Assembly: GCA_016235865.1 (NCBI GenBank)
Contig: JACRIK010000003.1
Coordinates: 434,001 to 498,000 of the forward strand
Length of the DNA stretch: 64,000 nt
Source: Planctomycetota bacterium
GTDB taxonomy: Bacteria > Planctomycetota > MHYJ01 > JACQXL01
Direction: 5' to 3'
Of the stretch, positions 17,388 through 24,984 are shown one piece after another (position 1 is the stretch's first letter; each line of letters begins with the position of its first letter). Under the pieces are notes generated by a model. It did no database searches. It had not been told where the DNA came from and saw nothing but the letters and a program-made list of their open reading frames with translations. A program made the translations under genes and the position numbers.

Positions 17388-18571
17388 TCAACATATTGCT
17401 CAATAATTTTTCCCACCATATGCCGGGCGTCGAAATTGGGGAAGATGAGTTTTTGGCCGTTCGCTCCCATCTGCCGGGCCTGGTCCGGGTTTTTCAGCAG
17501 GAAGATAATGGCCTGGGCCATCTGGTCCAGGGATTCCTTGGTCTGCTTGGCCGAGACCGGGGCCGGTATCAGGAATCCGGTTTGGGAGCTGATAACCAGT
17601 TCCCGGGCGCCGTCCACGTCGAATGACACCACCGGCTTGCCCAGTGAAAACGACTGCGGAATGGTCCGGGCCAGGCCTTCCCTTAATGACGGATGGACCA
17701 GAATGTCAATGGCCTGAATCATGGAGGGAATCCGGTCCGGCGGGACCAGCCCGGTGAAGACAAACCAATCCTCCAGTCCCCGGCCATTGATCTCCCTTTT
17801 TATCCGGCCGCTTAACGACCCGTCGCCCACGAACAGGAATTTCACCTCGGGCACGGCGCGGATAATCCGGACGGCGATTTGCAGGACATATTCGTGGCCC
17901 TTGAGCGGGAACAGCCGGGCAATCGTGCCGACCACCTTATGGCGGCTTTCCAATCCCAGCCGGCGCCGAACTGTTTCCTGGGACTCCGTCACCTTGAATT
18001 TATCCAGTTCCAGGGCGCTGTAGATGGTGGTGTATTTTTCGGGCGTGCCGATACCGGCCTTGAGCGACTGGGCGGTCATGGCGTCAGCCACGCTGATGAA
18101 TTTGCTGGTCACCCAAGAAGCGGTCTTTTCCGCCAGGATGTAGAGGAAATTAACCAGCTTATTCTGGTAGGGATAAAACGACAGCCCGTGCAGGGTATGG
18201 ACGATAATCTTGACGCCGGACAGGAATGCGGCCCAGCGGCCCAGGATGCCGGCCTTGGCGCTGTGGGTATGGACGATATCGGGCTTCAGGCGGCGCATCA
18301 GGATAAGCAGTTTGATAAAGGCGATGATTTCCAGGAAGGGATTGATATTCCGGCGCAGCTCCGGGACGATAATCAGTTCCACGCCGCTGTCCTTGACCCG
18401 CTTGATAAGCTCGCCCTCCGGGCCCAGGGCCGGGCCGGAAATCAGGACCACCTTGTATTCCGGGCGGGTCTGCAGACCCTCCACGGTCAGGATGGTGTTT
18501 TCCTGCGCGCCGCCCAGAATCAGCCGGGTGATGATGTGGACCACGGTTATCGGAGCATCTTTTTTTATCAT
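17372..18571 (-). CDS. GT4-family glycosyltransferase
   Basis: 399 residues, GT-B fold. The N-terminal acceptor domain has GGAQENT and HTHSAKAGILGRWA. The C-terminal donor domain has LFPLKGHEYVL, VGDGSL and a HPSLREGLARTIPQSFSLGKPVV motif typical of GT4 retaining enzymes. It is expected to transfer a sugar from a nucleotide donor to a lipid-linked or surface glycan at the inner face of the membrane. The substrate cannot be told. It is divergent from rlmN. The last residues derive from an inverted-repeat arm. Confidence 0.9.
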   Translation of the reverse strand: MIKKDAPITVVHIITRLILGGAQENTILTVEGLQTRPEYKVVLISGPALGPEGELIKRVKDSGVELIIVPELRRNINPFLEIIAFIKLLILMRRLKPDIVHTHSAKAGILGRWAAFLSGVKIIVHTLHGLSFYPYQNKLVNFLYILAEKTASWVTSKFISVADAMTAQSLKAGIGTPEKYTTIYSALELDKFKVTESQETVRRRLGLESRHKVVGTIARLFPLKGHEYVLQIAVRIIRAVPEVKFLFVGDGSLSGRIKREINGRGLEDWFVFTGLVPPDRIPSMIQAIDILVHPSLREGLARTIPQSFSLGKPVVSFDVDGARELVISSQTGFLIPAPVSAKQTKESLDQMAQAIIFLLKNPDQARQMGANGQKLIFPNFDARHMVGKIIEQYVDPAHK

Positions 18572-18645
18572 TTACTATAACTTTATCGGTATTTTTGTAT
18601 AATAACAAGAGTAATCGCAGTCAATTATTTGAGGGTTATTCCGTT

Positions 18646-19668
18646 ATGCGTTCTATCAAACAACTGTCATTAAAGGAACTCAAGGCCTGGCTTAAGGATA
18701 ACCAGGAGCCGGCCTATCGGGCCGAACAGATATTCCACTGGCTTTATTCGGATGGTGTGCGCGGTTTTGACGGAATGACCAACCTGTCCGCGCCCTTGCG
18801 GGAAAAACTGGCCGGGCAGTTTGACATCTCGCCGCTTAAATTGAGCAACAAACTGGTGTCATTTATCGATAACACCGAGAAATACCTGCTGGAACTGCCG
18901 GACGGCCGGACCATCGAGAGCGTGGTCATGCCATACCCAAGGCGCTGCACCATCTGCATCTCTACCCAGGTGGGTTGCCGGTTCCACTGCGTCTTCTGCG
19001 CCAGCGGAAAAAAGGGACTGATTCGCAATCTGGCCGTAGACGAGATACTGGAGCAGGTTGTTCTGGGCAAGCAGGAAGACCACCAGATTACCCACATCGT
19101 GTTCATGGGCATGGGCGAGCCGCTGGATAACCTGGATAATGTCATCAAGGCCATCGGGGTGTTTAATGACCCGAACGCCTTTAATATCGGGGCCCGCCGG
19201 ATGACCATCTCGACCTGCGGAATTCCGTCCGGAATCCGGAAACTGATGAGCCTGCACCTGCAGGTGGAATTGTCGGTCTCGTTACACGCGGCCAACGATG
19301 CGCTGCGCTCCCGGCTGATGCCGATAAACAAGCAATACCCGCTGAAATCACTGATAAGGGAATTGAAGGAATATATCAAGCAGACCAACCGCCAGGTGAC
19401 CTTTGAATATATCATGATCGACAAACTTAACTCATCCGATAAGGATGCGCTGGAGCTGGCCCGGCTGCTCAAGGGGATGGAATGCAAGGTTAACCTGATT
19501 CCGTTTAACACCACCAGCGCGGCCCGGGATTTTAAGCCGCCCATCGCATCGGAAATAAAGCGGTTTCAGAAGACCTTAGCGACCGAGGGCGTAAAGAATA
19601 CCCTGCGCGATTCCCGGGGCGCGGATATCCAGGGCGCCTGCGGGCAATTGAGCTTGTCAACCAGATGA
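18646..19668 (+). CDS. rlmN: 23S rRNA/tRNA adenine-C2 methyltransferase RlmN
   Basis: 340 residues from the ATG at 18646. A longer frame from 18595 adds 17 residues without conservation; GAGGG precedes the chosen start by 11 nt. The radical-SAM motif CRFHCVFC binds the 4Fe-4S cluster. The C-terminal ACGQL holds the Cys that resolves the methyl-adduct, and the loop Cys pattern CTICISTQVG is typical. It methylates A2503 of 23S rRNA and A37 of some tRNAs. A TATAAT at 18598-18603 probably belongs to its promoter. Confidence 0.94.
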   Translation: MRSIKQLSLKELKAWLKDNQEPAYRAEQIFHWLYSDGVRGFDGMTNLSAPLREKLAGQFDISPLKLSNKLVSFIDNTEKYLLELPDGRTIESVVMPYPRRCTICISTQVGCRFHCVFCASGKKGLIRNLAVDEILEQVVLGKQEDHQITHIVFMGMGEPLDNLDNVIKAIGVFNDPNAFNIGARRMTISTCGIPSGIRKLMSLHLQVELSVSLHAANDALRSRLMPINKQYPLKSLIRELKEYIKQTNRQVTFEYIMIDKLNSSDKDALELARLLKGMECKVNLIPFNTTSAARDFKPPIASEIKRFQKTLATEGVKNTLRDSRGADIQGACGQLSLSTR

Positions 19669-19672
19669 TGAA

Positions 19673-19766
19673 CCCCGCACATAAGCTTGTGCAGTAGCAG
19701 TGGTAACGGATTTGTGACAAGCGACTATTAGAAATATTTATTGAAAGCGTAAATTTATGAGCGGGG
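19673..19766. repeat. CCCCG-type inverted-repeat element 4 containing the ruvX start
   Basis: CCCCGCACATAA (19673-19684) pairs with TTATGAGCGGGG (19755-19766) at 11 of 12 positions. The ruvX ATG at 19757 is inside the right arm, so folding of the RNA could hide it. The left arm begins 5 bp after the rlmN stop. Confidence 0.75.
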
Positions 19767-20275
19767 TAAAGATATTAGGCATCGATTACGGCAAGAAGCG
19801 CATCGGACTGGCTATCAGCGTGCCGGGCACCAGTTTCGCCGTGGGCTATAAGATTCTGGAGGTTGATCCGGCCGAACCGCCGGTTTCGGTGATAGAAAAT
19901 ATCCGGGAGATTGTCGGCAAGGAGCACATCTCAGCGCTGGTCATCGGGCTGCCCAAGCAATTTGACAATACGCTGGGCATCGCCGGCAAAGAGGTGATGC
20001 GCTTTGCCGATGAGGTTAAGAAAAATATTGCCGTTCCGGTGGTCATGTGGGATGAAAGACTGACCTCCAAGCAGGCCGAGGTGTTATTGCGGGATGTCAA
20101 CATGTCGCATAAGGACAAGCGCGAGCAGGTTAATGTCACGGCGGCCCAGGTGATGCTTCAAAGCTACCTGGACGCCCAAGCCAGCCGGGTCCCGGCCGAC
20201 GCACCCGAAGGGACCGCCCCGAAAGCATTCGGGGAACCCGAACCGAATGAAAAGGAACATGAGTCACCCCATTAG
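19757..20275 (+). CDS. ruvX: YqgF/RuvX-family putative Holliday-junction resolvase
   Basis: 172 residues. An RNase H-like fold with GIDYGKKRIGLAIS and DERLTSKQAE, the conserved acidic sites of YqgF. E. coli RuvX acts in 16S rRNA 5' maturation and resembles resolvases. The usual length is about 140; the C-terminal extension after about residue 143 (PADAPEGTAPKAFGEPEPN...) is encoded by palindromic repeats including CCCCGAAAGCATTCGGGG (20217-20234). No Shine-Dalgarno is seen; the start codon is in the right arm of inverted-repeat element 4 and the stop is in the left arm of element 5. Confidence 0.88.
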   Translation: MSGVKILGIDYGKKRIGLAISVPGTSFAVGYKILEVDPAEPPVSVIENIREIVGKEHISALVIGLPKQFDNTLGIAGKEVMRFADEVKKNIAVPVVMWDERLTSKQAEVLLRDVNMSHKDKREQVNVTAAQVMLQSYLDAQASRVPADAPEGTAPKAFGEPEPNEKEHESPH

Positions 20276-20346
20276 AAGTGACAATAGCGGAGAGAAAATG
20301 ATGGCACAAAGATTTAAACCTGATATTACGGACACTTCTAACGGGG
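20267..20346. repeat. CCCCG-type inverted-repeat element 5 across ruvX stop and next start
   Basis: CCCCATTAGAAGTG (20267-20280) pairs with CACTTCTAACGGGG (20333-20346) at 13 of 14 positions. The ruvX stop (20273-20275) is in the left arm. The methyltransferase start (20298) is in the loop, and the right arm encodes part of its N-terminus. Confidence 0.72.
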
Positions 20347-21029
20347 TAAACGATTACCAGCAGGTAAAAAAGAGTTATCAATCAGCTGATTTGGCCAACC
20401 GCTACGATAAAAAGCGGTTCAAGGAATCGGCCCGCAAGCAATTGCTCAACCGCCAGCTGATGACCGCCCTGACCGGCGTGTTAAATTACGCCGGAACAAA
20501 CGGCTGCCGGATTGATTCGGTGCTGGACATGCCCTGCGGGACCGGCCGGGCGTTTTCCACGCTGCTGAATAAGGGCATCAGGTTTATCGGGGCGGATATC
20601 TCCCTGGAAATGATGCTCCAATCGCGGTCTATCCCGGACGCCAAGGATGCGCCGCTGGTCCAGTGCGACGGAGCCCGGATGCCGTTCAAGAACGGTAGTT
20701 TCGACGCCATCGCTTCCCTGCGTTTCCTAACCACGTTTATTCCGCAGGAGGCGCGGGCGCCGATTTTCCGGGAGATGAGCCGGGTCAGCCGGGGCTGGGT
20801 CATAATCGAGTGCCGGCACGAAAATATCCTGAGCATTGTGGGCGAATGGATATTCCAAAACATCCTGCGCCGGCCGCCCAGGTTCAATTATTTCTCGCGG
20901 GACGCCATCAAACAGGAGCTGGAACAAGCCGGGATAAAACTAGAAAAGGTTTACTGCCCTTACGGCTTGTCCTCAAACAAATGGCTGCTGCTCGGGCGGG
21001 TGATGCCCGGCTGCTGTAATAAAACATGA
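20298..21029 (+). CDS. Class I SAM-dependent methyltransferase
   Basis: 243 residues. Motif I VLDMPCGTGRAF binds SAM, followed by FIGADISLEMM and DGARMPFKNGSFD, as in type-11 methyltransferases. The substrate is unknown. The ATG at 20298 is used because GGAG lies 6 nt upstream; a start at 20247 would overlap ruvX by 29 bp. Residues about 12-17 are encoded by an inverted-repeat arm. The last codon overlaps the next gene (ATGA), so a membrane or envelope substrate is plausible from context, but this is inference. Confidence 0.85.
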   Translation: MMAQRFKPDITDTSNGVNDYQQVKKSYQSADLANRYDKKRFKESARKQLLNRQLMTALTGVLNYAGTNGCRIDSVLDMPCGTGRAFSTLLNKGIRFIGADISLEMMLQSRSIPDAKDAPLVQCDGARMPFKNGSFDAIASLRFLTTFIPQEARAPIFREMSRVSRGWVIIECRHENILSIVGEWIFQNILRRPPRFNYFSRDAIKQELEQAGIKLEKVYCPYGLSSNKWLLLGRVMPGCCNKT

Positions 21030-23068
21030 ACGCCTTTAGCAATAAGATAAAATGGCGCCACGTGTTTATAAATAACGCCCTGCCCAAACAGTTCAAGATA
21101 AGCGCCATAGCCATCTTCGGCCTGTTAGTCTGCTACGCCCTGCTGCGCCTGGGGTTTTTCCTGGCCAATCGCGGGTTCTTTGTTGATGTCAGCGCCGGTG
21201 AAATTCTGTGGTCTTTTATCTACGGCCTGCGGTTTGACATCTCGGCTCTGCTGATGATTAACGGCGCGCTGTTATTATTGTATAACTTCCCGGGCAACCC
21301 GGCGGCGCGCTGGCCCTGGTTCAGATTGGGATTGCTTCTGCTTTTCTGGCTGGCCAATCTGGTATTTATCGGGCTTAACCTGTCCGATTACATCTATTTT
21401 CCGACCATCCAGCGCCGGCTGATGTCAGAAATCTACACCATCCTGCCGGACATTCTGCGCATGCTGCCTTCGACGCTCCTGGAATACTATTATATGGTCC
21501 TGTTGCTGCTGGCCGGCGGCGCCGGATTTGTATTCGCGAGTTTGTGGTTATTCCGAAAGGCGGATAAGTTATTTGCCTACAGCCCCAATATCTTAAAGGA
21601 AAGCGCCTGGCTGGTTGTGATAATATTGCTGCTGATGCTGGGAATCCGGGGCGGCCTGCAATCCCGGCCCATCCGCCCGGCCCACGCATTTTTTTCGGCC
21701 AACCGCAGCACCGGATACCTGACCCTGAATTCCTCTTTCACCATCTTAAGAAGCCTGACCCAGACCAACCTGCCCAGTTACAAACTCATGCCCGCAGACG
21801 AGGCGCTGAAGACCGTGCAGGCCATGCTCAAGGCCGATAACGAGCAGATACTCGACCCGCAATATCCGTTCCTGAGACAGCGGTCATCGGCCGGCCACCC
21901 CGGGAAACCCAATGTAGTGGTGTTTATTTTGGAGAGTTGGACAGCCGATTATTGCCAGAGCGTTTCCGGACAGTCAACAGCCATGCCGTTCTTCGACAGC
22001 CTGACTGACCAGGGCATGCTCTTCACCAATTTCCTGGCCAACGGCCAGCGTTCGATTATCGCCCAGACGTCAATCCTGACGTCCATTCCGGGGTTTTTCT
22101 CGACCAATCTGCGCGGGTCTAAAAAGGTCATGATCGGCTCGCAATCCGAGATGAACCGGTTTCTGGGTTTGGGAACCATTCTGATGAAAGAAGGCTACGC
22201 CACCTCGTTCCATCACGGAGCCAAGACCGGCTCGATGGGTTTTGACGCCTATTCCAGGCTGGCCGGATTTTCCAATTATTACGGCAAGGAGGATTACCCA
22301 AACCTGACCGCCAGCGCCACGGACGGCACCTGGGGCGTCTGGGATGAGGAATTTTTCCTGGATTCCCTGCGCCGGATGGACGGATTCAAAGAGCCGTTCT
22401 GTTCGGTGGTGTTCTCGCTGACCTCGCACGACCCGTTCCCGATTCCGGAGCGCCGGCAATCCCTGTTCAGCCAATATTCCAATGAAACCAAATTCCAGCG
22501 GGTGCTCCGCTATACCGATTATTCGCTCCAGCAATTCTTTAACGCGGCCCAAAATAAACCCTGGTTCAAGAATACGATATTTATCATCACCGGCGACCAC
22601 ACCAATTATTCCCGGCCCAATATCCTGCGTTCGTATTATCACGTCCCGCTCCTGATTTACGCGCCCGGTATTATCAAGCCCCAACGCTGTAACCAGATTG
22701 GCTCGCAGGTGGATATTCTGCCCACCATCCTGGACCTGTTGTCGATTCCCACCGTCCACGCCTCAATGGGCCGCTCGCTCCTGGACACAACCAAGACCCA
22801 TTATGCCGTGATGACCGAAGGCGCGTATTGCGTTATATTTGACGACTGCTTTGTCCTGCTGGACGACCTGGAAAAGACCACCGGGCTGTTTGATTATCAC
22901 GCCGACCCTTATCTTAAGGATAACCTGCTGACCCGGGATCCGGAAACGGCCCGGAAATTAAAGCATCATCTCTACGCCTATATCCAGGAGGTGACCTACG
23001 CCATAACCAATGATAAGGTCTGCCGGGACGAGGATATTAAAATCAATAAGCCGGAAGGAACCAAATGA
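21026..23068 (+). CDS. LtaS-like membrane sulfatase/phosphotransferase
   Basis: 680 residues. About five N-terminal membrane helices (residues about 15-200) precede an extracytoplasmic alkaline-phosphatase-fold domain (about 290-640). Metal-site motifs are ILESWTADYC, a nucleophile region NGQRSIIAQTS and FIITGDHTNYS, the layout of lipoteichoic-acid synthase and related enzymes. It probably moves a phospho-alcohol or sulfate group on an envelope glycan. True LTA is unlikely in a diderm, so the substrate is open. It overlaps both neighbours by 4 bp (ATGA), in a tight operon with the methyltransferase and the phosphoesterase. Confidence 0.87.
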   Translation: MNAFSNKIKWRHVFINNALPKQFKISAIAIFGLLVCYALLRLGFFLANRGFFVDVSAGEILWSFIYGLRFDISALLMINGALLLLYNFPGNPAARWPWFRLGLLLLFWLANLVFIGLNLSDYIYFPTIQRRLMSEIYTILPDILRMLPSTLLEYYYMVLLLLAGGAGFVFASLWLFRKADKLFAYSPNILKESAWLVVIILLLMLGIRGGLQSRPIRPAHAFFSANRSTGYLTLNSSFTILRSLTQTNLPSYKLMPADEALKTVQAMLKADNEQILDPQYPFLRQRSSAGHPGKPNVVVFILESWTADYCQSVSGQSTAMPFFDSLTDQGMLFTNFLANGQRSIIAQTSILTSIPGFFSTNLRGSKKVMIGSQSEMNRFLGLGTILMKEGYATSFHHGAKTGSMGFDAYSRLAGFSNYYGKEDYPNLTASATDGTWGVWDEEFFLDSLRRMDGFKEPFCSVVFSLTSHDPFPIPERRQSLFSQYSNETKFQRVLRYTDYSLQQFFNAAQNKPWFKNTIFIITGDHTNYSRPNILRSYYHVPLLIYAPGIIKPQRCNQIGSQVDILPTILDLLSIPTVHASMGRSLLDTTKTHYAVMTEGAYCVIFDDCFVLLDDLEKTTGLFDYHADPYLKDNLLTRDPETARKLKHHLYAYIQEVTYAITNDKVCRDEDIKINKPEGTK

Positions 23069-24141
23069 AGAATAAAAGATTACTCTGGCTGGGCCTTTTA
23101 ATATTTAACCTAATCGTTATTGCTTTTTTGCTGGCGGTAATTCACGTCCACTCTGACTATGCAAATACACCGCCTAATAATTTTATAGGGAACAACTCTT
23201 TTCATCAACCCATAAACTCAGGAGGCGGACATCCGTTTACATTCCTGGTCATCGGCGACAGCCGCGCCAAAAAGACCTCGGAACACCTGATAAAACTGGC
23301 CCGTGCCAAAGGTGAGCCGGCATTTATGGTTATGAACGGTGATTTTGTCTGGCGGCCGGGCATCTGGAACCACCGGTTCTTCCTGACCCGGATGCTCAAC
23401 GTAATCAAGCCGTCCTTCCCGGTCTTCCTGGTCCCGGGTAATCATGAAATCAGCGATTATGGCAATCCGGGAGACCCGGGAATGGAAAACCCCGAACGCC
23501 AGGTAACAAGCCAGGTTTATGAGATGCTCTACGGACCGAGGAATCTTGATTTCGTTTATAACAACTGCCTGTTTATCATCTGCGACGGAAGCGACCGCAG
23601 CCCGGTGAATTATCTTGATTATCTCCGGGATGTCTTGTCCAAAAAGGCATTGGGGAAAAAATATATCTTCGTCTTTACCCACTACCCGCCCAAAGGACTG
23701 GATGCCGTCATCAAAAAGGCCTGCCTGCCTGACGAGCAGGAATTCTTCGCCCTGATGGAACAATACAAGGTCAATTACTGCTTCTTCGGCCACCATCACG
23801 GCTACTGGAAGGGCGAGCGTAACAGCACGACCTACATCATCAGCGGCGGCGGCGGCACCCGGCTGGAGCCGCATATCCCGGACAAGCTCCATCATATCCT
23901 GCGGATGACCGTCGGTCCAGACAAGATTAGCGAAGAGAAGATTACCAGCCCGGCCCAAAGCAATCTGGGAAACTGGTTCGGGGAAACCGCCTTTACTTAT
24001 ATTTTCCCGGTTATCGATACGAACGGCTGGGCGCTTTATATCATTCTGGTTGTTTTCATGCTTGATAGCGGGATGGCGTTTTTCCTGTTCCGCAGGGCCG
24101 CCCCAAAACCACGGCTGGACGGCCTCAAGTCACCCGAATAA
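23065..24141 (+). CDS. Membrane-anchored calcineurin-like metallophosphoesterase
   Basis: 358 residues. An N-terminal helix (about 5-25) and a C-terminal helix (about 310-335) flank the catalytic domain. Metal-binding motifs appear in order: GDSRA, NGDFVW, GNHE, FTHYPP and GHHHGYW. With the preceding LtaS-like enzyme it suggests extracytoplasmic phosphate-ester chemistry on envelope material. The start overlaps the previous stop by 4 bp, and the next gene starts directly at its stop. Confidence 0.88.
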   Translation: MKNKRLLWLGLLIFNLIVIAFLLAVIHVHSDYANTPPNNFIGNNSFHQPINSGGGHPFTFLVIGDSRAKKTSEHLIKLARAKGEPAFMVMNGDFVWRPGIWNHRFFLTRMLNVIKPSFPVFLVPGNHEISDYGNPGDPGMENPERQVTSQVYEMLYGPRNLDFVYNNCLFIICDGSDRSPVNYLDYLRDVLSKKALGKKYIFVFTHYPPKGLDAVIKKACLPDEQEFFALMEQYKVNYCFFGHHHGYWKGERNSTTYIISGGGGTRLEPHIPDKLHHILRMTVGPDKISEEKITSPAQSNLGNWFGETAFTYIFPVIDTNGWALYIILVVFMLDSGMAFFLFRRAAPKPRLDGLKSPE

Positions 24142-24732
24142 ATGAATTATCTGTTCAAAACCAATTTCGGCTGGTGCGGGATTTCTGCGGATGAAAATGT
24201 TATCCGAAGAATCGTCCTGCCTTCGCATAATAAGCGCCTGGTATTGCAGAGACTGAATAAACCCAATCGCGTCCATAAAAATAATTCCGGTCTGGCGCCG
24301 GCGATAACCGGGCTGCTTAAAGACCTGATCCGGTATTTTAATGGAGAAAAGGTTGACTTCAATAACCCGGCAAGATATATAAGCGGTTTAACCGATGCGA
24401 GTGATTTTGAAAGGGCGGTATATCAGACTTTAATATCAATTCCTTACGGCCGGGTGAGGTCTTACCAATGGGTGGCGCAACGGGCCGGGCATCCCAAGGC
24501 CGGCCGGGCCGTGGGCAATGCCCTGGCTAAAAATCCGCTGCCCATTATCATACCCTGCCACCGGGTGATTAAATCAGACGACTCGCTGGGCAATTTCTCC
24601 GCGCTGGGCGGAACCGGGCTGAAGAAAAAACTCCTGGAGCTGGAGAAGGCGTTCCCGCCCCGTCCCGACGGGATCCCTGCCGAGAAAGGAATTCGGGGTG
24701 ACAAAGGAAAGGTATTAAGTTGCGTCATATGA
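24142..24732 (+). CDS. ogt: Methylated-DNA-protein cysteine methyltransferase
   Basis: 196 residues. The C-terminal domain has IPYGRVRSYQWVA and the active site PCHRVI, whose Cys accepts alkyl groups from O6-alkylguanine. The N-terminal domain is short and divergent, as in Ogt/MGT proteins. The tail after about residue 172 (PPRPDGIPAEKGIRGDKG) is encoded by repeat-like DNA with two imperfect palindromes. The ATG follows the previous TAA with no gap. Confidence 0.9.
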   Translation: MNYLFKTNFGWCGISADENVIRRIVLPSHNKRLVLQRLNKPNRVHKNNSGLAPAITGLLKDLIRYFNGEKVDFNNPARYISGLTDASDFERAVYQTLISIPYGRVRSYQWVAQRAGHPKAGRAVGNALAKNPLPIIIPCHRVIKSDDSLGNFSALGGTGLKKKLLELEKAFPPRPDGIPAEKGIRGDKGKVLSCVI

Positions 24733-24980
24733 TAAAGAAAGAAGTCCTGGATATCCTGGCCTGTCCGCTCTGCAAGGCGGACGTGAAATTAGAGGGACTG
24801 ACGCTGACCTGCGCCAATCCACAGTGCCTGTGCCGTTATCGGATAGAGGATGACATCCCGATAATGCTGATAGACGAGGCCGGACGCCCCTGCCCCAAGT
24901 GCGGCGCGCAGCGGGATTGGCTGGAAGAACAAAACCTGCTTAAATGCCCTAAGTGCGCTTGTGAATTAAGCGCTTCCTAA
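24729..24980 (+). CDS. Trm112/UPF0434-like protein with extra zinc ribbon
   Basis: 83 residues from the ATG at 24729, which overlaps the ogt stop (ATGA). The first part (IKKEVLDILACPLCKADV) is the Trm112/YcaR fold. A second Cys pair set, CPKCG...CPKC, forms an added zinc ribbon not found in YcaR. Trm112-type proteins activate methyltransferases or assist lipid A enzymes; the partner here is unknown. yidC follows 4 bp later. Confidence 0.82.
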   Translation: MIKKEVLDILACPLCKADVKLEGLTLTCANPQCLCRYRIEDDIPIMLIDEAGRPCPKCGAQRDWLEEQNLLKCPKCACELSAS

Positions 24981-24984
24981 AATT

